DNA of 64,000 bases from Helicobacter suis (GTDB lineage Bacteria; Campylobacterota; Campylobacteria; Campylobacterales; Helicobacteraceae): the NCBI RefSeq assembly GCF_902196135.1, contig NZ_CABIKE010000005.1, positions 35,306 to 99,305 of the forward strand, given 5' to 3'. The notes below the pieces were generated by a model, which worked only from the letters and a program-made list of their open reading frames with translations, was not told where the DNA came from and searched no databases. The translations under genes and the position numbers were made by a program. Below, in pieces: positions 19,773 to 28,828 of this stretch; position 1 is the first letter of the stretch; the number at the start of each line of letters is the position of its first letter.

Positions 19773-19778
19773 TATAAT
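19773..19778 (+). promoter_or_regulatory. -10 box of the ureIEFGH operon
   Basis: TATAAT 64 bp upstream of ureI, after the ureB hairpins. It gives the channel and accessory genes their own promoter. Confidence 0.6.
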
Positions 19779-19841
19779 GGGAGTTACAGAGGATTCTTCC
19801 GTTTTAAACGGCAAAATCTCTAGTTTGTTCAAAGGATAGGA

Positions 19842-20429
19842 ATGCTAGGACTTGTGTTATTGTATGTTGCGATCGTTTTGATCAGCAATGGTGTGTGCGG
19901 GCTTACTGGCGTGGATCCCAAAAGTAAAGCCGTCATGAACTACTTTGTAGGTGGGATCTCTATTGTTTGTAATATAGTGGCTATTGTTTATTCCACTTTC
20001 CACTCCGCTCCACTTGTAGCCGGACCAGAAGATATACAACAAGTATCACAGCACTTAATTAACTTCTATGGTCCTGCTACTGGTTTGTTATTCGGTGTTA
20101 CTTACTTGTATGCAGCCATTAACAATACCTTTAATTTAGACTGGCGTCCTTATGGGTGGTACTGCTTGTTTGTAACCATCAATACAATTCCTGCCGCCAT
20201 TCTATCCCACTATTCTGATGCGCTTGAAGCCCACCGCTTTTTAGGCATTACTGAGGGTGATTGGTGGGCCTTTATCTGGTTGGCTTGGGGTGTGCTCTGG
20301 TTAACTGGTTGGATTGAGGAAGTGGCTAAAATTAAATTGGGTAATTTTGTCCCTTGGCTTGCTATCATTGAGGGGATTATAACCGCTTGGCTTCCTGCTT
20401 GGCTTCTCTTTATTGAGCACTGGGTATAA
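19842..20429 (+). CDS. ureI: acid-gated urea channel UreI
   Basis: 195-aa inner-membrane protein with six hydrophobic helices, the same length as H. pylori UreI. It lets urea enter when the periplasm is acid, feeding cytoplasmic urease. The segment LSHYSDALEAHRFLGITEGDWWAF contains the His corresponding to the pH-gating His123 of H. pylori. AAAGGATAGG precedes the ATG. It is the first gene after the internal promoter. Confidence 0.97.
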   Translation: MLGLVLLYVAIVLISNGVCGLTGVDPKSKAVMNYFVGGISIVCNIVAIVYSTFHSAPLVAGPEDIQQVSQHLINFYGPATGLLFGVTYLYAAINNTFNLDWRPYGWYCLFVTINTIPAAILSHYSDALEAHRFLGITEGDWWAFIWLAWGVLWLTGWIEEVAKIKLGNFVPWLAIIEGIITAWLPAWLLFIEHWV

Positions 20430-20440
20430 GAAGGCTAGCT

Positions 20441-20965
20441 TTGCTAGTAGAAACCATTTTAGGCAATATCCATAAGAGAGATTGCTCTAAAGGGCTGGAT
20501 TTTGTGGATCTAGAATGGTTTGATAGCCAAAAACGCATGGGGCGCTTTATCTCAAGGGGAGGGGTGGAAGTGGTGATGAAACTTAATAACCCTTCTAAAG
20601 CGGGTTTGTACGATGGGGATATTTTATTTGAAGACACCTATAAGATTATCGCCATTAACATTCTCCCCACAGAGGTACTTTGCGCCTACGCTTCTAATAC
20701 GGATGAAGTGGCTAGAATTTGCTATGAAGTGGGTAACCGCCACGCTTCTCTTTATTATGGGGATCAACCTTTGAGTTTTAAAACTCCATTTGAAAAGCCC
20801 ATGCAAGTACTATTTGAAAAATTGGGTGTTAAACATGGCGTTTTAAAAAGCAAATTAGATGCCTCTAAACGCATTTCTGTAAGTACTCCCCATGCTAATC
20901 CCTTAGATATTAAACCTATGAAGTTTATAAACAGCGCAGATTTGCAAATTGTGATCAAAAAATAG
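20441..20965 (+). CDS. ureE: urease nickel chaperone UreE
   Basis: 174-aa nickel metallochaperone that delivers Ni to the UreG-UreF-UreH complex. The N-terminal [15 protein letters not shown] and the nickel-binding [10 protein letters not shown] (His near 102) match the family. The best start is a TTG, 7 bp after AAGAAGG, that aligns with the H. pylori N-terminus; no ATG or GTG is suitable. The TTG sits inside an inverted repeat CTAGC-TTT-GCTAG (20435-20447). Confidence 0.93.
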   Translation: MLVETILGNIHKRDCSKGLDFVDLEWFDSQKRMGRFISRGGVEVVMKLNNPSKAGLYDGDILFEDTYKIIAINILPTEVLCAYASNTDEVARICYEVGNRHASLYYGDQPLSFKTPFEKPMQVLFEKLGVKHGVLKSKLDASKRISVSTPHANPLDIKPMKFINSADLQIVIKK

Positions 20966-20972
20966 GACAGCC

Positions 20973-21668
20973 ATGCACGCGGATTTTTTATTGCTCCAGA
21001 TCAATGATGCCATGTTTCCCATTGGCAGTTACACCCACTCTTTCGGGCTAGAAACCTATATCCAACAAAAAGAAGTTAAAGACAAACAGAGCGCGCTTGC
21101 TTATTTACAGGCTAATCTCTCTACCCAATTTTTATACACCGAACTTTTAAGCCTCAAACTAGTTTATACGCATGCCAAAGAAGGAGAACAGCATACAGAA
21201 CCCCATTTAGGGCATATTTTAGATATTGAGGAGCGCGTGTGCTTAGCCACACCTCCCTTAGAATTGCGCCAAGCCAACCAAAAACTAGGTAGCCGCTTTT
21301 TAAAAACGCTTTTGGTTTTAGATTTGCCCTTTAGCCCCTTTTTTAAAGCCTATGCTAAAGCCACTACAACCCCCACGCATGCTAGCAGTTACGGGGTTTT
21401 TTGTGCTTCTATGGGATTTGATTTAGAAGTTAGTTTAAAACATTATCTTTACGCCCAAAGTTCTAACATGGTGATTAATTGCGTTAAAACCATTCCCTTA
21501 GCCCAAAACGACGGCCAACGCATTTTACTTGCCTTGCAAGAGAGCTTTAAAGATATTTTAAATACTTTGCAATCTTTAGATATTTCACATCTATGCGCGG
21601 CTAGTGTTCTTAATGATATTAGAGCCATGCAACATGAAGATTTATACTCTAGACTTTATATGTCTTAA
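20973..21668 (+). CDS. ureF: urease accessory protein UreF
   Basis: 231-aa all-helical accessory protein, about 20 residues shorter than in H. pylori. It bridges UreH and UreG and acts in GTP-dependent nickel delivery and lysine carbamylation of apo-urease. Motif [17 protein letters not shown] near the N-terminus is diagnostic. It is 7 bp from ureE. Confidence 0.95.
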   Translation: MHADFLLLQINDAMFPIGSYTHSFGLETYIQQKEVKDKQSALAYLQANLSTQFLYTELLSLKLVYTHAKEGEQHTEPHLGHILDIEERVCLATPPLELRQANQKLGSRFLKTLLVLDLPFSPFFKAYAKATTTPTHASSYGVFCASMGFDLEVSLKHYLYAQSSNMVINCVKTIPLAQNDGQRILLALQESFKDILNTLQSLDISHLCAASVLNDIRAMQHEDLYSRLYMS

Positions 21669-21691
21669 TCTCTACATTTCAAAGGAATAAC

Positions 21692-22291
21692 ATGGTTAAA
21701 ATTGGTGTTTGTGGGCCTGTGGGTAGTGGGAAAACAGCCTTAATTGAGGCGCTTACCCGCGCGATGAGTACAGATTATAGTATCGGGGTGGTTACTAATG
21801 ATATTTATACCAAAGAGGATGCTGAATTTTTATGTAAAAATTCGGTCATGCCAAGAGAGCGCATTATCGGGGTAGAGACCGGAGGTTGCCCACACACCGC
21901 TATTAGAGAAGATGCCTCCATGAATTTAGAAGCAGTAGAGGAGTTGCATCATAAATTCCCGGATATTCAATTGATGTTTATTGAAAGCGGAGGGGATAAT
22001 CTTTCTACCACCTTTAACCCCGAACTAGCAGACTTTACAATCTTTGTTATTGATGTGGCTGAGGGGGATAAAATCCCAAGAAAAGGCGGGCCGGGCATTA
22101 CGCGATCTGATCTACTCATCATTAATAAAATTGATCTAGCGCCCTATGTAGGGGCTGATTTGGGTGTGATGGATCGCGACTCTAAAAAAATGCGCGGAGA
22201 AAAACCTTTTTTATTTACCAATATCCGCAATAAAGAGGGCTTAGATCGCGTCATAGGCTGGATTAAAAAATACGCGCTTTTAGAAGATTAA
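21692..22291 (+). CDS. ureG: urease accessory GTPase UreG
   Basis: 199-aa SIMIBI GTPase. P-loop GPVGSGKT at residue 7-14; the metal-binding CPH motif in [23 protein letters not shown] as switch II; NKID for guanine specificity. It carries nickel as a GTP-dependent dimer to UreF-UreH. AAAGGAATAAC precedes the ATG. One base separates it from ureH. Confidence 0.97.
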   Translation: MVKIGVCGPVGSGKTALIEALTRAMSTDYSIGVVTNDIYTKEDAEFLCKNSVMPRERIIGVETGGCPHTAIREDASMNLEAVEELHHKFPDIQLMFIESGGDNLSTTFNPELADFTIFVIDVAEGDKIPRKGGPGITRSDLLIINKIDLAPYVGADLGVMDRDSKKMRGEKPFLFTNIRNKEGLDRVIGWIKKYALLED

Positions 22292-22292
22292 A

Positions 22293-23108
22293 ATGGAGCA
22301 AATAAGCAGTTATCCACAAGAATCAAAACTCTATCTGAAAACCAAGATAGGGCAGAATGGCCGTTGTATCATTGAGGATAATTATTTCACCCCCCCCTTT
22401 AAGCTCATGCCTCCCTTTTATGAGGGAAATCGCGCAGAAATTATACTTATTGCGGTGAGTCCGGGAATGCTTAAGGGGGATGCGCATGATATTAAAATAG
22501 AGGTAGGCGAGCACTGCCAACTTAAGCTCTCTAGCCAAAGCTTTGAAAAAATCCAAGATACAGAAGATGGCTATGCAAGCCGTTATACCCAAATCCAAGT
22601 AAAGCCCCATGCCTTTTTAGATTTCTCTCCCCTACCTCTTATTCCTTTCAAAAACGCGCATTTTCAAAACCACAGCTCTATTATCTTGCACCCTGACTCA
22701 CAACTGCTTTATAGCGAAATCATCACCGCCGGGCGCATCGCCCATGGCGAAACTTTTGCCTTCAAACGCCTACACTCTACGCTTAATATCTCTTATCAAG
22801 AAAATAGCACTACAAGACCTCTTTTTTTAGATAATACCCTGTTAGAGCCCGCGTACATGGATTTAAAAAACCCTTGCATGTTTGGAGGCTTTACCCATTA
22901 TCTTAATGCCATTCTTTTTACCAAAAGCCTGTCCCTAGAAGATATCAAAACACTCATTGAGCAATCTAAGCTTAATGCGGGGGTGAGTACACTACCTGTA
23001 AGACTACCAGAAGGCTATACCAGCCTCTGTATCAAAGCCCTAGCCTGTGGCTCAGAACCCTTATTAAACCTGCGTAAGGCAATATCCCAACTGCTTTTAG
23101 TGAATTAA
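22293..23108 (+). CDS. ureH: urease accessory protein UreH (UreD)
   Basis: 271-aa UreD-family beta-helical protein forming the platform between urease and UreF-UreG. Typical segments: FTPPFKLMPPF, VSPGMLKGDAHDIKIEVG and SSQSFEKIQD. It is the last urease gene. Codons 33-35 (ACC CCC CCC) form an 8-C run at 22390-22397. The gene ends 10 bp from the convergent SDR gene. Confidence 0.95.
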   Translation: MEQISSYPQESKLYLKTKIGQNGRCIIEDNYFTPPFKLMPPFYEGNRAEIILIAVSPGMLKGDAHDIKIEVGEHCQLKLSSQSFEKIQDTEDGYASRYTQIQVKPHAFLDFSPLPLIPFKNAHFQNHSSIILHPDSQLLYSEIITAGRIAHGETFAFKRLHSTLNISYQENSTTRPLFLDNTLLEPAYMDLKNPCMFGGFTHYLNAILFTKSLSLEDIKTLIEQSKLNAGVSTLPVRLPEGYTSLCIKALACGSEPLLNLRKAISQLLLVN

Positions 23109-23117
23109 ACCAACGGG

Positions 23118-23879
23118 TTATTTTGTTGGTAAGCAAAATTGCGCGTCCCATTCTGGGAATGTGCTACAAAATTTGCTAGTGTCTAAGCGTTTGTCTTTAT
23201 CAGCAACATTATAAACACCGCTTTTATCACTTTTTACTGCTAGAAATGCGGCAAACACGGCAGCATCAACATGGAGGGAGGGGGCAAATTCTACAGGCGC
23301 TTTGTAGCCAGAGTCTGCGCCATAAAGCCAGCCATTGCGCAAGATAATGGCCGTATCAAACTTGCCATTAAGCACTTGTTGTTCAAGGCTATAAACAGCT
23401 TGAGCCGTTTGGCCATAAACCGGATCATTAAAATCAAGCAATGGGGATTCTTCTGTGTGGGGTTGGTTACTTGGAGCATAGACAAAAGCAATACTTTGTG
23501 CGATAAATTTTTTGGCGTTGGCTTTTTCTGCTGCACGCACGAGATTGCGCGTACCCTCATCACGGATACGGGCGTTGCGCACTAAAGCCTCTGGCATTTT
23601 ATCAGCAGGCAAGCCATCTGGCAGGTCTGTAAGTTGGTGGATAACAATCTCAGGCTGTATTGCCATAATAGCCTGCTCTAGTGTGTCTATATCAAATACA
23701 TCTACAACAACAGGTTTTACACCAATGCCAACAAGGCTATCAACTTTTGTAGTTAAACGGGTTGTGCCAAATACGGGATAGCCAGCCTCCACTAACATTT
23801 TTGCCAACGGATAACCAATAACACCGCTTGCACCTGCTAAAAAAATAGTCTTGTCTGAAAACTCTTTTTTCCGGAACAT
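23118..23879 (-). CDS. NAD-dependent epimerase/dehydratase-like SDR protein
   Basis: 253-aa Rossmann protein of the extended or atypical SDR group. The cofactor motif GASGVIGYPLAKML lies at residues 16-20 onward and VVVDVFDIDTL provides the adenine-binding Asp. The usual YxxxK pair is not conserved: the corresponding region reads VYGQTAQAVYSLEQ, so catalysis may differ. Codon use looks different from its neighbours to the eye (many GCA, GGC and AAA codons with few of the usual TTA-rich runs), and it separates ureH from efp. Substrate unknown; transfer from another proteobacterium is likely. Confidence 0.75.
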   Translation of the reverse strand: MFRKKEFSDKTIFLAGASGVIGYPLAKMLVEAGYPVFGTTRLTTKVDSLVGIGVKPVVVDVFDIDTLEQAIMAIQPEIVIHQLTDLPDGLPADKMPEALVRNARIRDEGTRNLVRAAEKANAKKFIAQSIAFVYAPSNQPHTEESPLLDFNDPVYGQTAQAVYSLEQQVLNGKFDTAIILRNGWLYGADSGYKAPVEFAPSLHVDAAVFAAFLAVKSDKSGVYNVADKDKRLDTSKFCSTFPEWDAQFCLPTK

Positions 23880-23955
23880 AGCAAACCTTTAGTGTTTGAT
23901 ATACTCCTCGCGCTCTTAAGCTAGAGGATTGAGCGACAAATTTAGCATGCGCCTT

Positions 23956-23984
23956 AAACCCGCTTAACTTAAACTTGCGGGCTT
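23956..23984 (-). terminator. hairpin after efp
   Basis: Inverted repeat AAACCCGC (23956-23963) and GCGGGCTT (23977-23984) downstream of the minus-strand efp operon. The tail is only weakly T-rich. Confidence 0.45.
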
Positions 23985-24016
23985 ATAGCGTAGTTTGTAA
24001 CTTCTCTAGTTGAGTC

Positions 24017-24583
24017 TTAAACTTTAAGCTTTTCTAAATACTCCCCAGTTTGGGTATTAACTTTAATGACTTCCCCCTCTAACACATGAAAGGGTACTTG
24101 CACCACTGCCCCGGTTTCTAGAGTTGCGGGTTTTTTGCTTGCGCTGGAGGTATCCCCTCTAAAATTAGGCGGAGTTTGCGTGATTTTCAACGCCACCACC
24201 TGAGCCACTTCTACCGAAATAGCCTTTTCATTATGAAAAAGCACATCTACCTGCGAACCTTCTAACATCCACTTAGGCGCTTCACCCACTTGATCGCTAC
24301 TTAACCCAATCTGCTCATAACTTTCTGTATCCATGAACTGATAAGCCGACCCGTCAAAATAGAGAAACTGCATGGGTTTTTGCAATAAATTAGGCTCTTC
24401 GCATTTATCCCCCGCGTGGAAAGTTTTTTCTATCACTTTGCCATCTAAAAAAGATTTAATTTTAGCCCGTACAAAGGCCGCTCCCTTGCCCGGTTTGACA
24501 TGTTGGTACTCTACAATGCGATAAGGCACGCCTTGTATCTCAATTTTTAGATTTTTTTTAAGTTCACCCATTCCAATGGCCAT
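24017..24583 (-). CDS. efp: elongation factor P
   Basis: 188-aa EF-P, which relieves ribosome stalling at polyproline. Three beta domains; the loop KPGKGAAF near residue 34 places a Lys at the tip that is modified by EpmA in some bacteria. Start [11 protein letters not shown] follows AAGGAGAATGC. It is the last gene of ppiC-fba-efp, the order of H. pylori HP0175-HP0177. Confidence 0.95.
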   Translation of the reverse strand: MAIGMGELKKNLKIEIQGVPYRIVEYQHVKPGKGAAFVRAKIKSFLDGKVIEKTFHAGDKCEEPNLLQKPMQFLYFDGSAYQFMDTESYEQIGLSSDQVGEAPKWMLEGSQVDVLFHNEKAISVEVAQVVALKITQTPPNFRGDTSSASKKPATLETGAVVQVPFHVLEGEVIKVNTQTGEYLEKLKV

Positions 24584-24592
24584 GCATTCTCC

Positions 24593-25516
24593 TTAAATTT
24601 TATGCGCACTACCTAAAATCTGCATGCGCTCCACAATCACAGCTTTTACCGCTTCAATCCCCGGATTAAAATACTTGCGTAAATCAAACTCGCTAGGGTT
24701 TTCCTGCGCCATTTTGCGCACCTGAGCGATGAAGGCTATGCGCAAATCTGTATCAATGTTAACTTTATTCACTCCGCCTTGAATAGCCTCCTTAATAAAG
24801 CTAAAGGGCACACCCTTACTCCCCTTTAAATCCCCACCAGTAGCTAAAAAAGCCTGCCTTACACCCTCAGGAATAGAACTTGCCCCGTGTAGCACAAGCG
24901 GGATATTGGTGCGCTTTTTGACCTCTACTAGCCGATCAAAATCCAATTTAGGCTCGCCTTTGAATTTAAACGCCCCATGGCTAGTGCCAATGGCTGGAGC
25001 TAAATAATCCACATGGCTTTTTTGGACAAATTCTTCGGCCTCATTGGGGTTAACTAACACCGCTTCTTTTTCATCTACTGAAATATTATCCTCTATGCCC
25101 ATTAAACGGCCTAATTCTGCTTCTACGCTTACCCCATGCGCGTGGGCGTATTCTACAACCTGTGTGGTGAGTTCTAAATTTTCTTTAAAAGGGTGGTGGG
25201 AGGCATCAATCATAACAGAGGTAAAGCCCGCATCTACTGCCTTTTTACAGCTCTCAAAGCTAGTTCCATGATCTAAATGCAAAGCCACAGGGATTTGCGG
25301 GTAGCGTTTAGACATGGTGTGTACTAGACTTAAAACCATGTCTATTCCTAAATACTTGATCGCCCCCTCGCTAGCCTGCACGATCAAAGGCGATTGAGCG
25401 CTATTGGCTGCCTCAAAAATAGCCCGTAACATCTCTACATTGACAAAATTAAACGCCCCTACTCCATAGCCTTCTTTATGGGCTTTGCTAAGAATTTCAC
25501 TTCCCTTCACTAGCAT
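24593..25516 (-). CDS. fba: fructose-bisphosphate aldolase, class II
   Basis: 307-aa zinc aldolase that interconverts fructose-1,6-bisphosphate with two triose phosphates, serving gluconeogenesis in this glycolysis-poor organism. Zinc ligands in HLDHG and the SVMIDASHHPF loop, the DYLAPAIGTSHGAFK segment and NIDTDLR near the end fit class IIB. Nine bases separate it from efp. Confidence 0.95.
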   Translation of the reverse strand: MLVKGSEILSKAHKEGYGVGAFNFVNVEMLRAIFEAANSAQSPLIVQASEGAIKYLGIDMVLSLVHTMSKRYPQIPVALHLDHGTSFESCKKAVDAGFTSVMIDASHHPFKENLELTTQVVEYAHAHGVSVEAELGRLMGIEDNISVDEKEAVLVNPNEAEEFVQKSHVDYLAPAIGTSHGAFKFKGEPKLDFDRLVEVKKRTNIPLVLHGASSIPEGVRQAFLATGGDLKGSKGVPFSFIKEAIQGGVNKVNIDTDLRIAFIAQVRKMAQENPSEFDLRKYFNPGIEAVKAVIVERMQILGSAHKI

Positions 25517-25528
25517 TTAAAATCCCTC

Positions 25529-26437
25529 TTAATCTTGGACAATATTAATCCGCACATTTTTACGCAATTTTTCTAATTCCCCTTTGACATATTCTTGGAA
25601 TTGGTGTTCTTTAAGAATGCCGATAATGGTTTGTCTAGCCTGTTCAAAGGTAGGCGTTTTGGGCTCGTTTTTACTCATCAGATAGATAACATGGTAGCCA
25701 AACTCTGTTTTGACGGGGATTTTGGTGTAGCTACCGGGTTTGAGAGCAAAAACAGCATTAGAAAACTCAGGCGCCATTTGGTTTTTTTGGAATTTACCTA
25801 AATCCCCCCCATTTTTGGAGTTTTTCGTATTAGGATCAATAGATTCGCGGTTAGCAATTTCAATAAACTCTTTTTCTATACGGGTTTTAGGGGTTTTATT
25901 AAGCTCAGAGATCACCCGTTTAGCATCGGCCTCTGTTTTGACAAGAATATGTCTTGCTTGGGCTTCTTGTTGGACAAATTGCGCCTTATTGGCTTGGTAA
26001 TATTTCCTGAGTTGATCTTCTGGAATATCCTCTTTGCCAATTGCCTCCGCCTGATGTTTAGCCCAAATTTCTACAAGGAGCTGTTTTTTATAGCCAGCCA
26101 TTCTTTTAGCAAATTCTGCTGTATCATCTAATTTTTCTTTTTTAGCTTCTCTTTCAATCAATAGATTATTAATTGCTTGTTCAAGCAAGGCTTTTTTTTG
26201 TTCGGGTTTAAGTTTATTGAAGTCAAAATTTGGGTTGCGTTGTTTGATCACATCAAAATCATTTTCTGTAATGCTCACCACATCGGGTTTTTCAGGCCTA
26301 CTATGTCTTCCATGTCTGCCTTTCTTTTTAGTTGTTTGTGTATCCGGGAAAGTTACCGTGGCTAAAGTTTTAGCCCCAACAATCCCTACACTAAGAATAC
26401 CCGTTAATACAAAACCCACAAAGCTTTTTTTAACCAT
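25529..26437 (-). CDS. periplasmic peptidyl-prolyl cis-trans isomerase (PpiC/SurA type)
   Basis: 302-aa exported parvulin, homologous to H. pylori HP0175, a secreted isomerase known to act on host cells. A signal peptide (MVKKSFVGFVLTGILSVGIVGAKT) is followed by a basic stretch KKKGRHGRHSRPEK not needed for the fold, a SurA-like helical domain and one rotamase domain (QARHILVKTEADAKRV to FGYHVIYLMSKN). I chose the Met at 26437 after GGAGAA; four more codons upstream are possible. First gene of the operon with fba and efp. Confidence 0.9.
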   Translation of the reverse strand: MVKKSFVGFVLTGILSVGIVGAKTLATVTFPDTQTTKKKGRHGRHSRPEKPDVVSITENDFDVIKQRNPNFDFNKLKPEQKKALLEQAINNLLIEREAKKEKLDDTAEFAKRMAGYKKQLLVEIWAKHQAEAIGKEDIPEDQLRKYYQANKAQFVQQEAQARHILVKTEADAKRVISELNKTPKTRIEKEFIEIANRESIDPNTKNSKNGGDLGKFQKNQMAPEFSNAVFALKPGSYTKIPVKTEFGYHVIYLMSKNEPKTPTFEQARQTIIGILKEHQFQEYVKGELEKLRKNVRINIVQD

Positions 26438-26546
26438 AAAGTTCTCCAAAGTATTGTAAAATGAGACCTCGCATGTGCAAGGTATGAAGAGGGCATTCTA
26501 GCATGCTAAACTTAATAAAAGCCATGTAATTAAAGAAAGAGGAAGT

Positions 26547-27266
26547 ATGAACACACCACTACAAACGATTAAACAAAGCTGGAAAGATTTTTTAAGCTGG
26601 AAGATGTTGGCCCTTAATTTAGGCCCTGTTGTACTTGGTCTACTCTTTTGGGGTATTTTGCTCTTTTATTTTGGGGGAAACTTGGTACGCATCTTAGAGG
26701 GTTTTTTGCCCACTAGTTGGTATCAATACGCCCACACCAGTGGTTTACTACCCGCCTTGTTCTTGCTTGCTTTTAAACTTTTTGCCTATGTTTTACTCGT
26801 GCTTTTAGTGCTGGTTTTAAGTTTAGTGGGTAATCTTTTTATCTCTCTTTTTTATACCCCCCTTGTAATTGCCTCTTTACACAAACGCTATTACAGCGAT
26901 CTAGCCTTAGAAAATTTTGGGGATTTGAGCCGCAATATCCAGCATTTTTTAAAACAGCTAGCTTATTTATGTTTGTTTTTGGTGGTGTGCATTCCGCTTT
27001 ATTTTATCCCTTTTATTGGGGTGTTTATCTCGCTTATCCCCCACTACTTCTTTTTTAAAAATACCCTACTTTTTGATGTGGGAAGCTCTATTTACAACGA
27101 ACGAACCTACCAAAAAATCCTCATAGACTACAAGGTGATTAACCACAAGATCGCCATTGCAGCCTACCTTTTCTCTCTTATCCCTGTTTTTAATTTCTTT
27201 GCTACTTTGCTCCAAACCATCATTCTAGCCCGCCACTTTTTAGAAATTAAGGCTCATAAAGCTTAG
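26547..27266 (+). CDS. EI24-like integral membrane protein
   Basis: 239-aa protein with about five hydrophobic helices and the FIPFIGVFISLIPHYFFFKNTLLFDVG region typical of the EI24/CysZ-like family. Equivalent to HP0174 next to ppiC in H. pylori. AAAGAGGAAG precedes the ATG. Role uncertain; the family includes sulfate-uptake proteins. Its stop overlaps the convergent crcB stop by 4 bp. Confidence 0.75.
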   Translation: MNTPLQTIKQSWKDFLSWKMLALNLGPVVLGLLFWGILLFYFGGNLVRILEGFLPTSWYQYAHTSGLLPALFLLAFKLFAYVLLVLLVLVLSLVGNLFISLFYTPLVIASLHKRYYSDLALENFGDLSRNIQHFLKQLAYLCLFLVVCIPLYFIPFIGVFISLIPHYFFFKNTLLFDVGSSIYNERTYQKILIDYKVINHKIAIAAYLFSLIPVFNFFATLLQTIILARHFLEIKAHKA

Positions 27267-27640
27267 CTAAAAAACTTGGCTAGCCCCCAGCCTAAGGCCA
27301 CGCATAAAAAGCCTAAAAGGTTACTCCCTAAAACATACACAAGAGCTTCTAAAAGAGCCTGTTTTTGCAACAATTTAAGCGTGTCTAGCCCAAAGGAGGA
27401 GAAAGTCGTAAAACCCCCTAAAACACCGGTAATTAAAAGCGCGCTCATTTTATCACCAAGCAAAGATTTAGCGGCTAAATGCCCTAAAAAGCCAATCACA
27501 AAACAACCGATGAGATTGACGCTAAAAGTGCCAAGAGGGAAACTCTCCCAGATTAAAAAACGCGTAGGCATCATTTTACCCACAAAGTAGCGCAAAGAAG
27601 CACCAATAGCCCCGCCTAAAGCAACCCAAAAAACCAGCAT
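27263..27640 (-). CDS. crcB: fluoride exporter CrcB (Fluc)
   Basis: 125-aa dual-topology fluoride channel with four helices. GGAIGASLRYFVG near the N-terminus and GVLGGFTTFSSFGLDTL in helix 3 are diagnostic; the Phe pair lines the pore. No fluoride riboswitch is evident in the short gap to hemD. Confidence 0.92.
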   Translation of the reverse strand: MLVFWVALGGAIGASLRYFVGKMMPTRFLIWESFPLGTFSVNLIGCFVIGFLGHLAAKSLLGDKMSALLITGVLGGFTTFSSFGLDTLKLLQKQALLEALVYVLGSNLLGFLCVALGWGLAKFFS

Positions 27641-27674
27641 TTAAACTCCTTGTTTTTTTAATCTTAATACAAAA

Positions 27675-28334
27675 TCAGAGGGTTTTAGCCAATGTAATAC
27701 AATCCTGCAAGCGGGGTTTTGGGCTTACAAGGGCGTGGATATTTGGCCCAAAAGTTTTAAAGGTACTCTCTCCTAAGGCAATAGCAGTATAGGAATGATC
27801 CCAGCTAAAGCAATGACAAAAGATTTTATAGGCACTAGGCGCGCTAAAGATCAGCACAGAATGAGGCTTTGGTTTATCTGTGAGTTTAAGGGGTTTGTTT
27901 TCATAGACAATTAAAGAGGGCAAATGATTAAAAACAGAAGAGGCCACCTCTTTAGCGCGTACAAAAAGGGTATTTTTGGGGAGGGTGATTTCTTGAGCCA
28001 AATCTTTAGCATGGCCACCTTGACCCACAAACGCCACGCAAAAGCCTAAATCTTTGGCAACTTGAGCGCTTTTTTCTGCTAAGACAAAAACAGGGAGAGT
28101 TTTTAGAAAATCAAGTGCTTTTGTTTCTAAAGAATGTGTGAGAGCTAGGGGGGCGTGTTTGGAGGTAAAAAGCAAAGCCTGCATATTTTGAATAAAAAGA
28201 GGCGGGCTAAGAGCAGAGCTTAAAAAACCCTCTTTGTAGACAAGAGGCAAGTAAATAATTTCACTACAAATTAAATTAGAGATAGCCACATCGCCTACAT
28301 AGGGGGTTATTCCCACCACTACAATAGGGCGCAT
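27675..28334 (-). CDS. hemD: uroporphyrinogen-III synthase
   Basis: 219-aa protein assigned by weak family pattern and context: it cyclises hydroxymethylbilane to uroporphyrinogen III in heme synthesis. Segments LLFTSKHAPLAL, VFVLAEKSAQVAKDLG and VLIFSAPSAYKIF correspond to the poorly conserved two-domain fold, and the order rhodanese-hemD-crcB matches H. pylori HP1223-HP1225. Start overlaps the rhodanese stop (TAATG). Confidence 0.8.
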   Translation of the reverse strand: MRPIVVVGITPYVGDVAISNLICSEIIYLPLVYKEGFLSSALSPPLFIQNMQALLFTSKHAPLALTHSLETKALDFLKTLPVFVLAEKSAQVAKDLGFCVAFVGQGGHAKDLAQEITLPKNTLFVRAKEVASSVFNHLPSLIVYENKPLKLTDKPKPHSVLIFSAPSAYKIFCHCFSWDHSYTAIALGESTFKTFGPNIHALVSPKPRLQDCITLAKTL

Positions 28335-28648
28335 TAGCCCTCCACCACCTCCAAGCCAAAAGCCTTAAAATCCTCAAAATTAGCCTTAAGAAAATAAATA
28401 TTTTCTACCCCCGCGCTGTGTAATAGATCTGCATATCTTGCAGCCGTGTTTCCATGCCAGCATTGCAATAAAATTTTTGTCTTTGGGGAGGAGAGGGCAA
28501 AATCTTTAATGGCCTCTAAATCCTCTAAATTTTTGGCCTCTTTGAGGTGTGCCTCTTGGTAAGATTTTGCATCGCGGATGTCTAAAATGCAATAATCCTT
28601 AGGGTTAAAATCTTGCAAATCCACGCAGTAGTTAGCCTCTTTTATCAT
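28334..28648 (-). CDS. single-domain rhodanese-like protein
   Basis: 104-aa rhodanese domain, a persulfide carrier. The fold starts with YCILDIRDAKSYQEAHL and the active loop ILLQCWHGNTAARYA holds the catalytic Cys near residue 76. No signal peptide. Coupled to hemD; divergent from dld. Confidence 0.88.
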   Translation of the reverse strand: MIKEANYCVDLQDFNPKDYCILDIRDAKSYQEAHLKEAKNLEDLEAIKDFALSSPKTKILLQCWHGNTAARYADLLHSAGVENIYFLKANFEDFKAFGLEVVEG

Positions 28649-28751
28649 AATTTTCCTTATTTAGTGAAGTGGCGCGCATTGTAGCATAAAAGGGTTTTAT
28701 TCTACCGGCTAAAATAGGATTTTTGCCAAAAAATTATCCAAATTGAGAATG

Positions 28752-28787
28752 TTAGCACACCCATAGATGAGAGCCAAAGTGTGCTAA
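28752..28787. promoter_or_regulatory. CIRCE-like inverted repeat upstream of dld
   Basis: Perfect 9-bp arms TTAGCACAC (28752-28760) and GTGTGCTAA (28779-28787) separated by 18 bp. The right arm ends 7 bp before a TAAAAT -10 (28794-28799), the position of a repressor site. It resembles the HrcA operator CIRCE (TTAGCACTC-N9-GAGTGCTAA) with one base changed per arm and double spacing. Confidence 0.55.
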
Positions 28788-28828
28788 AAGTGGTAAAATA
28801 TTTTCCCATATCAAAATAAAGGTTAACC

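Noticed and set aside
23109..23130. ACCAAC/GTTGGT inverted repeat between ureH and the SDR gene as a terminator
   Set aside because: Only six AT-containing pairs with a 10-nt loop; too weak to call.
27640..27675. Fluoride riboswitch upstream of crcB
   Set aside because: The gap is only 34 bp and lacks the conserved riboswitch core.
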